From contig CP036201.1 of the NCBI GenBank assembly GCA_004299845.1, positions 186,001-250,000 on the forward strand: 64,000 nt of DNA. Reading direction: 5' to 3'. The notes beneath the pieces are model-generated. The model worked only from the letters and a program-made list of their open reading frames with translations. It was not told the origin of the DNA and did no database searches. This DNA comes from Verrucomicrobia bacterium S94 (lineage in GTDB: Bacteria; Verrucomicrobiota; Kiritimatiellia; Kiritimatiellales; Pontiellaceae). Below are positions 52,344-61,461 of this stretch, in pieces. Positions within the stretch are counted from its first letter, which is position 1, and the number at the start of each line of letters is the position of its first letter. Both the position numbers and the translations under genes were made by a program.

Positions 52344-55300
52344 ATGCCCTCCGATCTTAAACAGCGGATCCTGAAAGCTACGGAGAAGAGTCTGAAGACC
52401 CGCAACCGTTACAGCGATTCCGTCACCGCGCAACTTACGCAGGCACTGAAAAAGGCGGAGCAGGAAGTCGCGCAGGCGATTCTTAAATATAAATCGCTCG
52501 GCTCTCTCCCCGATAATCAACTGGCCCGGCTCTCCGGCCTTGAAAAACTGCAGGGCGAATTGGGAGACGTAACACGGACGCTCAAAAAACAGCAAACGCT
52601 GATCTTTCGCAAAAGCACCAAGGAGGCATTCAAGGGCGGCATTGCGGAAGGCATCGGAGAATTGACCTCTGCCCAGTTGCCGTTCTACGCCGACCTCACC
52701 CCCGGTGGTATCGACAAGTTGGCCACCAAAGCCTTCACCATTGTCGATACCAACGCGCTTGATTTTATGGCGCAATACAACCTGACGTTGGCAGGCGATG
52801 TAAACCGCGAGCTGGCTGACGGCATTCAGCGCACTATTTTGAATGGAATCGCCACCGGAAAAGGAGCGGATGATATTGTCCGGGATCTGGGTTCCGTAAT
52901 TGTGGACAAGGATTCGTTCCGCCAAGCCGGAACCCGGGTATTCAGCAAAGCGCAGTACCGGATGGAAATGATCGCCCGGACAGAAATTCTGCGGGCGCAT
53001 AACATGGGGCGGCTTAAATTTCATGAGCGGGTCGGTGTCCAGAAGCTCGAATGGATGACCATGGGCGACGAACGAACCTGCCCGGTTTGCGGGCCATTGA
53101 ATGGCCAGACTTATCTTATCGACAAATTTCCCCAACAGCCTGCACATCCCCATTGCCGATGCACCAACATGGTCGCATGGCCCATGACGATCTGCGGTTC
53201 CGACATGTCAGCTCAGGCCGCTCCAACTGCGATTCAAGGCGATGCCTGCATTCTGCCCCCTCACGTTGTGGAAGGTATGGCCGATGCACAGGCTGCAGAG
53301 GAAAAGCAGCTCAAGCAGGTGTTTGAAAACGGCTCCGTGGATGGCCTCAAAGGACTGACGGCCAAACAGCTCCAAACGCTCGCCAAGGGAAACGGAGTGT
53401 CCGTCGCCCGTACTAAGGCCGATTTTATCAAGCTCCTCGATAAGGCCGACCCCGGCGTGGATCACAGCGGACTGGCTGGAGCTGCACTGAAGGCAAAACT
53501 GAAGGAGCACAAAATCGGCCTGCTACGCACGAAAGATGAGTTGATTGAACTGCTGTCCCAAAAGCAGGCGCAACTCAAACAGGCGCAGATGGTCGCCCAG
53601 CAAATGGCCAAGCTTCCGCCGGTCGAGGGGCTGGATGGCATGACAGCCAAACAGCTGAAAGAAATGGCCAAGGGCAACAGCATATCGCTGAATATGACCA
53701 AGCAGGAAACCATTGAACTGCTCGATAAACTCGAGCCTGGCATTGATCACACAGGGCTCAAGGGCCAGGAATTGCTCGCAAAGAAAAAGCAGCACGGCAT
53801 CGGCATTCTGAAAAACAAACAGCAGCTGATCGACGCCCTCCAGAAGAAGGAGGGATCCGATCTAGCCGAATCGGCCAAACAGCAAGCGGTGGATGAAGCA
53901 AAAAAGCTGCTCATCAAAAAGCAGATGGAGCTGGTCAAAAATACCGTCTCCGGCGTTCAGGTACCGGATTCTCCACTCGATTACGGCCAGTTTATCAGTC
54001 AGCTGGGTGATGCAGAAAAAGCGCTATCCTCCGCGACGGATCTGTCTCAGGATCTGCTGGCAGGTCATGCAAAAGAGATCGCGCTCAAAAAAAAGCTATT
54101 TCAGGATCAGGTGACCAAACTCAAAGCGTCCGAGCTGAAAAATATTGCGAAGGAATCCAAACTGAAGCATTGGCAGTGGGCGGGCAAAGACGATCTGGTC
54201 ACGATTTTTACCGAAACCGATCCAAGCAAAGTGGATTTTGCTAAGCAAAACATTGAAACCAAATGGTCAAAGTGGGCGGAAAAGTATAGCGGGAAGAAAA
54301 AGCTAAAACCCAAGGCTCCGGCAAAAGCACCGAACCCTAAACCCGAACCTCAGAAGAAACCCGTCTTTGCCAAGAAAGGCTCCGAATATGACGAAGCCGA
54401 CCTGAGCTGGAAAAAGAAGCCCGCCAGTGCCTTTAAAAAATCTGGAAAAGCCGATGTCGGCGGTGCGCACGAAAAGGAATTCTGGACGGATGAAAACGGC
54501 GAGAAATGGCTATTTAAACCGGCGAAGAACTCCAGCGACAACTTTATCGCGCACGGAGAAGAAGCGGCGTACAAGATTGGCCGCCTAATTGACCCTGATG
54601 CCATTGAAGTACGAACCATTCAGCTCAACGGACGAACCGGCTCCATTCAGAAATGGCGCACCGACCTGAAAAGCGACTTTGATTTTCGCGGTGTACTTCC
54701 CGAAAACCTGTCCACGCTGGAAATTGAACAGCTCCAGCGTGAGCATGTGGTCGATTGGCTGATTGCGAATCACGACGGTCACTCTAAGCAGTTTATCCGT
54801 GCGACGGATGGACAGGTGTACGGCATCGATAAAGGTCAGGCGTTTAAGTTTCTGGGGAAAGACCAGCTATCACTCAATTACCATCCCAATCGCAACTGCG
54901 GTGAGGCAGAGCCGTTCTACAACACTGTTTTCCGTGCGGCCAAAGACGGCAAGGTTAACTTCGACCCCAACGTGACACTGAAATATATTCAGGAGGTTGA
55001 AAAATTTTCAGACGAGTCCTATCTCGATATGATCCGCCCCTACGCAGAGGGCCGATTCGGGAAAAACAAAGCCGGATTGAATCAGTTTTATGAACAGGCA
55101 TTGGACCGAAAGCATAACCTGCACCGTGATTTTGAAAGCTACTATGGCGAGGTGCTTGGTCAAAAGGGATTCCGTTTTGACACAAAGAAGTCGACGGTCA
55201 GTGCAAAAAAACTCCTTCAGGCGGCAGATGAGGCCCTCATTGAGGATGCCGGAAAACTTGGCTGGCAGGGGAAAACACTGCCGTTCGACAGCGGCGACGT

Positions 55301-56903
55301 GGAAGACCAGAACGCATTGATCTTTACGGAAATGTTCAACGGCAAGCCCCGCACGGTCGTTAAAATGAAAATTCGCCCCGATACCGATGGAACCATCGTT
55401 TCCAAACTCCAGGGGCAACTGGACCGTGTTACGATTCCGAAAGGAAAGCCGCTTAAAGAAGATTCCTTTTACACGGATATTCTGGAGGCCGTTAAGAACG
55501 TGAATTACCACTCCACCCAAAGCGGAAAATACAATCAGACCAAGCTCGATAAGGCGATGATACTTCGGAACAAGCTGGGCCAGCTCGCGAAAAGCGATGA
55601 TCCGAATGTTCGCAAGATGGCGGAAAATTATGTCAGCTGGCTGGATCAGCTCGATGATGCGGTTAAAAACAAAAAAATAACGAAGGGCACGTTTGAGCAA
55701 TATCTGCCGGAAGCTCCCAAACCGAAGAAACAGAAGAAACCTGATTTCAAAGTGAAAAAAGGATCCGTTACGCACACCAAGCGCGAGATCAAGAATGGAG
55801 AGATTTTGGTGGATAAGGACGGGGTGAATAACTCCACTATATTCCGGGGCCGGTCTGTGAAAGGCGGCGTTCAATACACGGCGGAATTCGACGACGGAAC
55901 CCGGATCAACTATCGCCCGTGGAAAGGTGACAACCTGTACGCCCAGCGTGGTGAAATGGAGATCACCATCGACGGGAAGGTTTCGCCCAACAAGATGGAA
56001 TCGTTGATGGATAAGCTGGATCAACTGGGCATTGATGCTCGGGTAGCTTCGCCGGAAAATGCCGAACAGATGTATTTAGAAAAGATGGCATACATTCGCA
56101 AGGTGGATCATAAGGCTGACTTTAAACGGTTGCAGAAAGGACTGGATGATCGTGAGGCGTCCACCACCGAGCGGGTGCAGGCAATGCGGGAATATTGGCA
56201 AAAAGAACTGAAAGTCGACGATCTCACGAAACTTCCCGATTACGATCCAATGGGTGCGTATCAGGCCGGGTTTTTGGACCGAAAATTAAAAGGCGGTTAC
56301 CGGAACCAATTCCGGTTCGACATCTCTGAACAGGAGCTGGAAGAAAAGATGAAGGGACACTCCCTTGTCCATAGTTTGACCAACAGCGAGAAAATGTCGG
56401 ATTTCGTCGAGACGATCATGCAGAACAACGGTGCCATGGTCAGCACGGTTGAAAAGATGCGGATGGGGATTCCGCCGGGAGGCATGTCGCCGGTCGCTGA
56501 TATGAATTCAGGCGGAGCTAGCTACTTTTTTACCCGTATCAAAAAGAATCCATCCAGCCACGCCCAACCCGCGCTCTATTTCAAAAAGAGTATGCTTCGC
56601 CGCATGGATGCGATCAGCTACAACCACGATGCCTACGGAAAGGTTGTTGATGGTTATGTCAAAACGCACCGAGGAAGCGACATCGCGGACTGGAAGCAAT
56701 TCTCCAGCAACAGCGGCAATGAAACGATTTTTAAATATTCGGTGACGTTGCTGGACAACATTGAATACATCGTTACCCATTCAACAACAGAACAGAAAAA
56801 GGTGATTCAGAGTTTCGTCAATCGAGGCATAACCAAATTACCGGACGGACGAAAGATAGAGGATATGGTCCGAACGTCGGACAACTGGAGCAGCAGGAAA
56901 TGA
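52344..56903 (+). CDS. giant MuF-type minor head protein with kinase-like domain
   Basis: A 1519-aa virion protein starting 2 bp after the portal stop. Order of parts: phage Mu F / SPP1 gp7-type head-morphogenesis domain (about residues 130-285; ARTEILRAHNMG and CPVCGPLNGQTY...HPHCRC); two tandem SAP-like helix repeats (about 335-405 and 430-500) with LTAKQLQTLAKGNGVSVARTK and MTAKQLKEMAKGNSISLNMTK; a Lys/Pro linker; a HipA/PI-kinase-like domain (about 710-910; WLFKPAKN, VVDWLIANHDGHSKQF, GIDKGQAF); and a long region to 1519 with no known fold, including a final FFTRI...SYNHDAYGKV segment. MuF proteins often carry C-terminal toxin domains injected with phage DNA; this is a strong candidate for that class. 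Confidence 0.75.
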   Translation: MPSDLKQRILKATEKSLKTRNRYSDSVTAQLTQALKKAEQEVAQAILKYKSLGSLPDNQLARLSGLEKLQGELGDVTRTLKKQQTLIFRKSTKEAFKGGIAEGIGELTSAQLPFYADLTPGGIDKLATKAFTIVDTNALDFMAQYNLTLAGDVNRELADGIQRTILNGIATGKGADDIVRDLGSVIVDKDSFRQAGTRVFSKAQYRMEMIARTEILRAHNMGRLKFHERVGVQKLEWMTMGDERTCPVCGPLNGQTYLIDKFPQQPAHPHCRCTNMVAWPMTICGSDMSAQAAPTAIQGDACILPPHVVEGMADAQAAEEKQLKQVFENGSVDGLKGLTAKQLQTLAKGNGVSVARTKADFIKLLDKADPGVDHSGLAGAALKAKLKEHKIGLLRTKDELIELLSQKQAQLKQAQMVAQQMAKLPPVEGLDGMTAKQLKEMAKGNSISLNMTKQETIELLDKLEPGIDHTGLKGQELLAKKKQHGIGILKNKQQLIDALQKKEGSDLAESAKQQAVDEAKKLLIKKQMELVKNTVSGVQVPDSPLDYGQFISQLGDAEKALSSATDLSQDLLAGHAKEIALKKKLFQDQVTKLKASELKNIAKESKLKHWQWAGKDDLVTIFTETDPSKVDFAKQNIETKWSKWAEKYSGKKKLKPKAPAKAPNPKPEPQKKPVFAKKGSEYDEADLSWKKKPASAFKKSGKADVGGAHEKEFWTDENGEKWLFKPAKNSSDNFIAHGEEAAYKIGRLIDPDAIEVRTIQLNGRTGSIQKWRTDLKSDFDFRGVLPENLSTLEIEQLQREHVVDWLIANHDGHSKQFIRATDGQVYGIDKGQAFKFLGKDQLSLNYHPNRNCGEAEPFYNTVFRAAKDGKVNFDPNVTLKYIQEVEKFSDESYLDMIRPYAEGRFGKNKAGLNQFYEQALDRKHNLHRDFESYYGEVLGQKGFRFDTKKSTVSAKKLLQAADEALIEDAGKLGWQGKTLPFDSGDVEDQNALIFTEMFNGKPRTVVKMKIRPDTDGTIVSKLQGQLDRVTIPKGKPLKEDSFYTDILEAVKNVNYHSTQSGKYNQTKLDKAMILRNKLGQLAKSDDPNVRKMAENYVSWLDQLDDAVKNKKITKGTFEQYLPEAPKPKKQKKPDFKVKKGSVTHTKREIKNGEILVDKDGVNNSTIFRGRSVKGGVQYTAEFDDGTRINYRPWKGDNLYAQRGEMEITIDGKVSPNKMESLMDKLDQLGIDARVASPENAEQMYLEKMAYIRKVDHKADFKRLQKGLDDREASTTERVQAMREYWQKELKVDDLTKLPDYDPMGAYQAGFLDRKLKGGYRNQFRFDISEQELEEKMKGHSLVHSLTNSEKMSDFVETIMQNNGAMVSTVEKMRMGIPPGGMSPVADMNSGGASYFFTRIKKNPSSHAQPALYFKKSMLRRMDAISYNHDAYGKVVDGYVKTHRGSDIADWKQFSSNSGNETIFKYSVTLLDNIEYIVTHSTTEQKKVIQSFVNRGITKLPDGRKIEDMVRTSDNWSSRK

Positions 56904-57409
56904 AAGAAGTGATCGCACAGGAAAAAGCCCGGATTCAAAACCTATTCCGGTTGTTTAATCAGAATGGCTGCAGGATGCAGGTCCGCGAACATGGAGGGGA
57001 AAACTTCATCGATACCATTGTCGCTGAATGGATCGTCACACGCATTGCCCCTCATTTTGATACAGCGGGGAAAATAACCCGAGTAGATTTCTGGCTGCTC
57101 TGGAAAGAACTCGGTTATTCCGAAGACCGGCGTTGCTGCCACACCACCAAGGTGATTGGTGTGGATGTAGACGATACGCTTCCTGTTGAAATTGACGGGC
57201 AAACCATCGATGCGTGGCTGATTGTTGAGCTGACCGATGAGCACAAGCGGATCCATCACATCGAGATGATCGAACCTGTCACCGAGCCGGACCATGCTGC
57301 CGATTGGAAACAATGGACAAAATACCGGTGTGACCATCCGGATCTGTTCAAACGAATTGACGAGAGCGTATTGGAAGAACACCTCGAAATTGCGGAGGAT
57401 TGGGAATGA
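56900..57409 (+). CDS. unknown protein downstream of the MuF gene, candidate immunity
   Basis: A 169-aa acidic soluble protein overlapping the MuF stop by 4 bp. No recognised domain; a TTKVIGVDVDDTLPVEIDGQTIDAWLIVELTDEHKRIHHIEMI strand-rich centre and acidic C-terminus (EEHLEIAEDWE). In polymorphic MuF systems the gene immediately 3' of the toxin part often codes its immunity protein. This is context-based inference only. Its stop overlaps the next gene's ATG (ATGA), so it may be co-made with it. Confidence 0.55.
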   Translation: MKEVIAQEKARIQNLFRLFNQNGCRMQVREHGGENFIDTIVAEWIVTRIAPHFDTAGKITRVDFWLLWKELGYSEDRRCCHTTKVIGVDVDDTLPVEIDGQTIDAWLIVELTDEHKRIHHIEMIEPVTEPDHAADWKQWTKYRCDHPDLFKRIDESVLEEHLEIAEDWE

Positions 57410-57747
57410 AGCTACGTTACATGATCGATTCCATTTTACCCGTTCCATCCAAGTCGGAATACCACCCAGTCGGAGTTTGGGTTCAGGGTTTCGGTGCCGG
57501 ATTGGACATTGAAATGTTCTACCTGGACTCCAAGGATCCGGCCATCCTTGAGCGGCGAGAGGCTGCCGATTGGGTGATTAACCGCCTTGTCGAGAATGAT
57601 ATCAGGACTCTTCCTGATGATTTTCTGGAATACCACCAGCAACAACGCTCGCCGTATGACGGCACATTTTCTGAGATTTCCGAGACCTCAGAGTATCCAT
57701 CCACTACGGCCTGTGGAGCTGCTTTGCTCGCCTCGATAAAAAAATAA
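57406..57747 (+). CDS. unknown small protein, second candidate immunity gene
   Basis: A 113-aa protein from ATG 57406 with GGAGG upstream (the open frame begins at a TTG at 57400). An N-terminal amphipathic strand region (LRYMIDSILPVPSKSEYHPVGVWVQGFGAGLDIEMFYLD) is followed by a helical segment (ADWVINRLVENDI). No family recognised. With the preceding gene it forms a two-gene tail of the MuF operon, ending just before promoter element 6. Confidence 0.55.
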   Translation: MKLRYMIDSILPVPSKSEYHPVGVWVQGFGAGLDIEMFYLDSKDPAILERREAADWVINRLVENDIRTLPDDFLEYHQQQRSPYDGTFSEISETSEYPSTTACGAALLASIKK

Positions 57748-57758
57748 GGCCACTCGTC

Positions 57759-57788
57759 CGACACTTTTCAAACTTCTCCGGTAAGTAA
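57759..57788 (+). promoter_or_regulatory. phage bipartite element, copy 6
   Basis: CGACAC, ten bases (starting TTTTC), then TCTCCGGTAAGTAA. It starts 12 bp after the preceding stop and 92 bp before the fusion gene, opening the capsid operon. Confidence 0.85.
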
Positions 57789-57850
57789 CCGCTGAACAAC
57801 CGGTCGCGTCTACACGCGCCGAACTTTACAGCGACTAACCGGAGATTTCA

Positions 57851-60181
57851 ATGAAGACATTTGCGACCGACCTTGACCGGCTGGCGTTTCTCTTAGAAGC
57901 AGATGCGGCGCTCGCAATCGATCCCGAAGAATTGGGAACCGATGCCGCCGAACAGACAGCTCCTGAAGAGCAGGCTCCCGGGAAACGCCCGAAATACATC
58001 ACCAATTACATCGGCAGTAAACAGAAGCTGGTGGATTGGATTTGGAAAAACACGCCCGACAAGGTCGGCTCGGTACTGGATGCCTTTTCCGGTTCTGCCG
58101 TCGTCGCCTACATGTACAAATCCAAAGGGATGCAGGTAACCACCAACGACCGGCTTCATTTTTGCCATCATGCGGCAAAGGCGATTGTTGAAAACAGCTC
58201 AGTCACCCTGACCGAAGCTGAAATGGATGCGCTGGTTGCCGACAACGCCAATGCCGGAACCTTTGTGCGCGACAATTTTAAGGGCATCTTCTTTGTTAAA
58301 GGTGTCCATGGGGTGATCGATGCGATTCGGGCCAACTGCGACAAACTTTCCGGCTATAAAAAGGATATCGCATTGTTTGCGCTGGGCAAAACCTGCGCCA
58401 GCGGCGGGTTCGGGCACTTTTCATCCTCTGCTGAGGGCGGCCAACGTAAGGATACGCCCGAACAGTTTAAGGCGCGGTACCGCAAGAATCTGGAGCGAAT
58501 CAATGCGCTGGTATTCGACAACGGCAAAACGAACAAGGCTCACCATGGCGATGTGAACGCCATTCTGCCGAAGGTGAATGCCGATCTTGCCTATTTTGAT
58601 CCGCCGTATGCGACTGAATTTTCGACCACCAACTATGAAAAAGCCTATCACTTTGTGGAAGGCCTCATGGTCTACTGGAAAGGCCTTGAAATCAACAAGG
58701 ACAGTAAGACCAAGCATTATTCTACGGATCACCAGACTGTTACTAAAGGCAACTCCTCCGCCTTTTTTGAAACGTTCCTCGGTAACGCCAAACACATCAA
58801 ACATTGGCTGATTTCCTATCGCGACCATGCTCATCCGAACGAATCGCAGATGAAAAAGATCATTGCGGGGCACGGTCGCTCATCCCGGATGCAGTCAAAG
58901 GATCACTCTTATTCAATCACGGCAAAGCGTGGAGCCGCATCATCGGCCAAGGAACGCCTGTTTGTTTGCGTGAAGGGAGCCTCGGCCAAAGCATCGGAAG
59001 AAAAGACCCAACCCATGGCCGCCGCTGCGAATTTCCACACATCTATTCCGGTGGAGCTTGCTTTGGACGAGGATGCTATGCGCTCAGAGGCGATGATGGG
59101 AGCTACTGGCGATCCCCAGTTCACCTTTATTCTTTGCCGAACCGGTACCAATCGGAATGGCGATCACTTTACTGCGGAAGAACTAAACCAACGTCACATG
59201 ACGGCCATCAATAAGAAGGTCGACCTGCAGCACTCGCAGGATTTTGGCGATATTGTGGGCGGTATCGTCGCCGCAGATTATCAGGAAGATGAGCAAGGCG
59301 GGCGCATTGAATGTGTCGGCGAACTCTACGCAGCCGACACACCCAACGCGCAATTGGCCTACAAGCTCATGAAGCGCGGCATTATCACTCAGGTTTCGAT
59401 GGAGTGTGATTACGAAGAAGGCGAATGCTCCGTCTGCCACAAGCGATTCAAAAGCAAAGCCGACTACTGCACCCACCTGCGTAAATTTAAAGGCCGCGAA
59501 CTGAGCGGCAAACCCGTCTACGAAATCCTGCACGGCGTCACCTTTTCCGGACTAGGCCTTCTCGACCGAAAAGGAGCCGATGAGCAGGCCCGAATTCTAC
59601 AGGTGGCGTCGGTTCAGGATCCATCTGATGAACAACAACCCCAAGGAGAATCCCTAATGGACGATAAAGACAAGAAACCCGATCTGTCGTCTTCCGATGC
59701 CGCGAAAAGCAAAGCTGCGGAAGAAACGCCGAATGCGGAGCTGGAAAAGGAAAACCGTGAGCTGAAAGCTAAGGTATCCGAACTTCAGAAGAAAATTGAG
59801 GAACTTGAAGCCGAGCAGAAAGCCGCTGCATCCAAAGCTCGTGCCAGCCAGTTGATCGGTAAGCTCGAAAAACAGGGCATGGACTTCGGCGAAGAGCGAG
59901 ACAACGAACTCAACCGTTTGGCCGAACTCTCGGATGATGCCTTTTCCGCAACCGAGGCCGCCTATGCAAAAATGGCGAAAACGAACACTACAGAACCGCC
60001 GGATAAAGAGCCTCCTCCCAAGAAGGCCAAAGCCTCGAATGATTCGCCGATGCGAACGTCCGCCGGAGTCCGTCCGCACGATGTGGACGACCAAAAGCTC
60101 TCGCTCGAGGACCGCCTGAAAAACGGCTTCATGGCCGCCTATAACAACCGCGTCGGAAGCGAAGCAACCACCAACGCCTAA
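57851..60181 (+). CDS. fusion: DNA adenine methyltransferase - capsid maturation protease - scaffold
   Basis: One uninterrupted 776-aa frame. Residues 45-375 are a D12-class N6-adenine DNA methyltransferase (NYIGSKQKLVDWI, DAFSGSAVVAYMYKSKG as motif I, catalytic DPPY at 250-253). Residues about 390-590 look like a U35/S78-type prohead protease (LQHSQDFGDIVGG, GELYAADTPNAQ, ITQVSMECDYE) with an inserted zinc-finger-like C-x2-C...C-x2-H. Residues 603-776 form a charged coiled-coil scaffold (ELEKENRELKAKVSELQKKIEELEAEQ). A phage normally keeps the methyltransferase separate, so the first joint is unusual; protease-scaffold joints are standard. Confidence 0.8.
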   Translation: MKTFATDLDRLAFLLEADAALAIDPEELGTDAAEQTAPEEQAPGKRPKYITNYIGSKQKLVDWIWKNTPDKVGSVLDAFSGSAVVAYMYKSKGMQVTTNDRLHFCHHAAKAIVENSSVTLTEAEMDALVADNANAGTFVRDNFKGIFFVKGVHGVIDAIRANCDKLSGYKKDIALFALGKTCASGGFGHFSSSAEGGQRKDTPEQFKARYRKNLERINALVFDNGKTNKAHHGDVNAILPKVNADLAYFDPPYATEFSTTNYEKAYHFVEGLMVYWKGLEINKDSKTKHYSTDHQTVTKGNSSAFFETFLGNAKHIKHWLISYRDHAHPNESQMKKIIAGHGRSSRMQSKDHSYSITAKRGAASSAKERLFVCVKGASAKASEEKTQPMAAAANFHTSIPVELALDEDAMRSEAMMGATGDPQFTFILCRTGTNRNGDHFTAEELNQRHMTAINKKVDLQHSQDFGDIVGGIVAADYQEDEQGGRIECVGELYAADTPNAQLAYKLMKRGIITQVSMECDYEEGECSVCHKRFKSKADYCTHLRKFKGRELSGKPVYEILHGVTFSGLGLLDRKGADEQARILQVASVQDPSDEQQPQGESLMDDKDKKPDLSSSDAAKSKAAEETPNAELEKENRELKAKVSELQKKIEELEAEQKAAASKARASQLIGKLEKQGMDFGEERDNELNRLAELSDDAFSATEAAYAKMAKTNTTEPPDKEPPPKKAKASNDSPMRTSAGVRPHDVDDQKLSLEDRLKNGFMAAYNNRVGSEATTNA
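59657..60181 (+). CDS. nested scaffold protein (internal start)
   Basis: An in-frame ATG at 59657 (codon 603 of the fusion) has AAGGAG at 59643-59648, 8 bp upstream, the best ribosome-binding site in the whole gene and the same as used by the next gene. It would give a 174-aa scaffold, in the manner of lambda Nu3 nested in gene C. The charged helical content supports a scaffold role. Confidence 0.7.
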   Translation: MDDKDKKPDLSSSDAAKSKAAEETPNAELEKENRELKAKVSELQKKIEELEAEQKAAASKARASQLIGKLEKQGMDFGEERDNELNRLAELSDDAFSATEAAYAKMAKTNTTEPPDKEPPPKKAKASNDSPMRTSAGVRPHDVDDQKLSLEDRLKNGFMAAYNNRVGSEATTNA

Positions 60182-60198
60182 CCCCAAGGAGAATCGAT

Positions 60199-60564
60199 AT
60201 GCCATTTATTAATCCAACCCATCCCGGCCTCGCATATGGCGATGGCTACATGCAGGGAAGCGGCGAGATCGGTCAGTTTGTAGCTGTGGCCGGAAACGAC
60301 CAATTTGCCGTCAACACCGATCCGGAAGTTCGCTCGTTCGGAATGCTGATAAAGAGCTATGCCGACGGCGAAATGCCCGGCATTCACTGCAAAGGCGGCA
60401 CGTATGAAACCGATGTTTTCGAAGGAACGATCAATCCCGGTGACGATTTGAAAGTTTCGGACCACGGTACGCTTGAGGGCGGAAACATTGCCGATGATGA
60501 ACATGTGATCGCTCAGGCCATCTCCGTTCAGAGCGGCGTGCTGAAATTTAAACTGCTGATTTAA
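60199..60564 (+). CDS. capsid decoration (cement) protein, DUF2190-like
   Basis: A 121-aa protein, Gly- and Asp-rich, with the pattern of phage head decoration proteins (YGDGYMQGSGEIGQFVAVAGNDQFAVNTDPEVRSFGMLIKSYADGEMPGIHCKGGTYETDVFEG...ISVQSGVLKFKL). Such proteins bind the assembled capsid lattice. Immediately precedes the major capsid gene, with a CAAGGAG ribosome-binding site. Confidence 0.7.
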   Translation: MPFINPTHPGLAYGDGYMQGSGEIGQFVAVAGNDQFAVNTDPEVRSFGMLIKSYADGEMPGIHCKGGTYETDVFEGTINPGDDLKVSDHGTLEGGNIADDEHVIAQAISVQSGVLKFKLLI

Positions 60565-60580
60565 CCAAGGAGCCTATTCA

Positions 60581-61444
60581 ATGGAAAACGAACTTATTGA
60601 TATTCACAGTCAGGAATACATGGAGACCATGGCGCAACTGATGACGGAAGCGCTGGAGTCTCCCGAGGGGATGCAGGCATTGGCCGCCGCTATCGCCGCG
60701 CCTATTGAGCAGGAAATCCGGCGTAAGGAGATTTCCTCCCTGTTGCTTACTCGTCACACCTTGCCCAAAGGTGAGCGTCCGCTGTACCAGAAAAAGCCAA
60801 CCGTTAAGGCCCACTGGATCAGCAAAGATGGCGAAGCGCAGGAACAAGAAGTCGGTAGCGACGAAGTCGAATTCCCGACCAACCGAATCCACTCCAACCC
60901 GATGGTCGACATTTCCGTCCTCAAAAACGGCAACATCGGCACGCTGATGGATATTCAGACCAGCGCATCGGATGCCATTCGGAAAGAGATGGATAGCCGC
61001 TCAATCAACGTGTTATCCACTGCGGTTCCTCCAGAAAACACGGTGGAGGTAGTTGGCAATACGCTGACCGAAGAGGCGCTCAACGAAGCCATCTCTATTA
61101 TTGAAGACCTGGAGCTGTCGGTAAAATATATCGTGCTGCGCGGTCGCCGTTTCAACGATCTACGCGGCTGGGATCTCGATCCTCAGACCAAGTTGGAACT
61201 ACGCCAAAAGGGCGTGGTGAAAAACTATGGTACCGGAGGCATTCTGTTGACCGCCGCGATGCCGCTGGATGAAGTGCTGATCATTCCTGACAAGGAAGTT
61301 GGAAAACTCCCGGTCCGCGAAAAGCTCAAAGCGGAGTCGGTCGAAAAGAAAACGCGCTTCAAAACCGGCTGGCTGGTCTGGTCGGAAATCGGTCAGGGCA
61401 TCACCCGCCCGGACATCATGGCGCGAATCAAACTGGGACTGTAG
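60581..61444 (+). CDS. major capsid protein (HK97 fold)
   Basis: A 287-aa protein in the expected position and size for a phage major head protein of HK97 fold. Its N-terminal helix (IDIHSQEYMETMAQLMTEALESPEGMQALAAAIAAPIEQEIRRKEI), E-loop-like region (residues ~60-110) and the P-domain spine (LTEEALNEAISIIEDLELSVKYIVLRGRRFNDL) fit that class. The assignment leans on neighbours: protease/scaffold, decoration and head-tail connectors. Confidence 0.75.
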   Translation: MENELIDIHSQEYMETMAQLMTEALESPEGMQALAAAIAAPIEQEIRRKEISSLLLTRHTLPKGERPLYQKKPTVKAHWISKDGEAQEQEVGSDEVEFPTNRIHSNPMVDISVLKNGNIGTLMDIQTSASDAIRKEMDSRSINVLSTAVPPENTVEVVGNTLTEEALNEAISIIEDLELSVKYIVLRGRRFNDLRGWDLDPQTKLELRQKGVVKNYGTGGILLTAAMPLDEVLIIPDKEVGKLPVREKLKAESVEKKTRFKTGWLVWSEIGQGITRPDIMARIKLGL

Positions 61445-61461
61445 GAAAGGAGATCTTTATT

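Noticed and set aside
55008-56024. 338-codon minus-strand frame
   Set aside because: Shadow of the MuF-like gene; rich in Phe/Leu/His without domain content.
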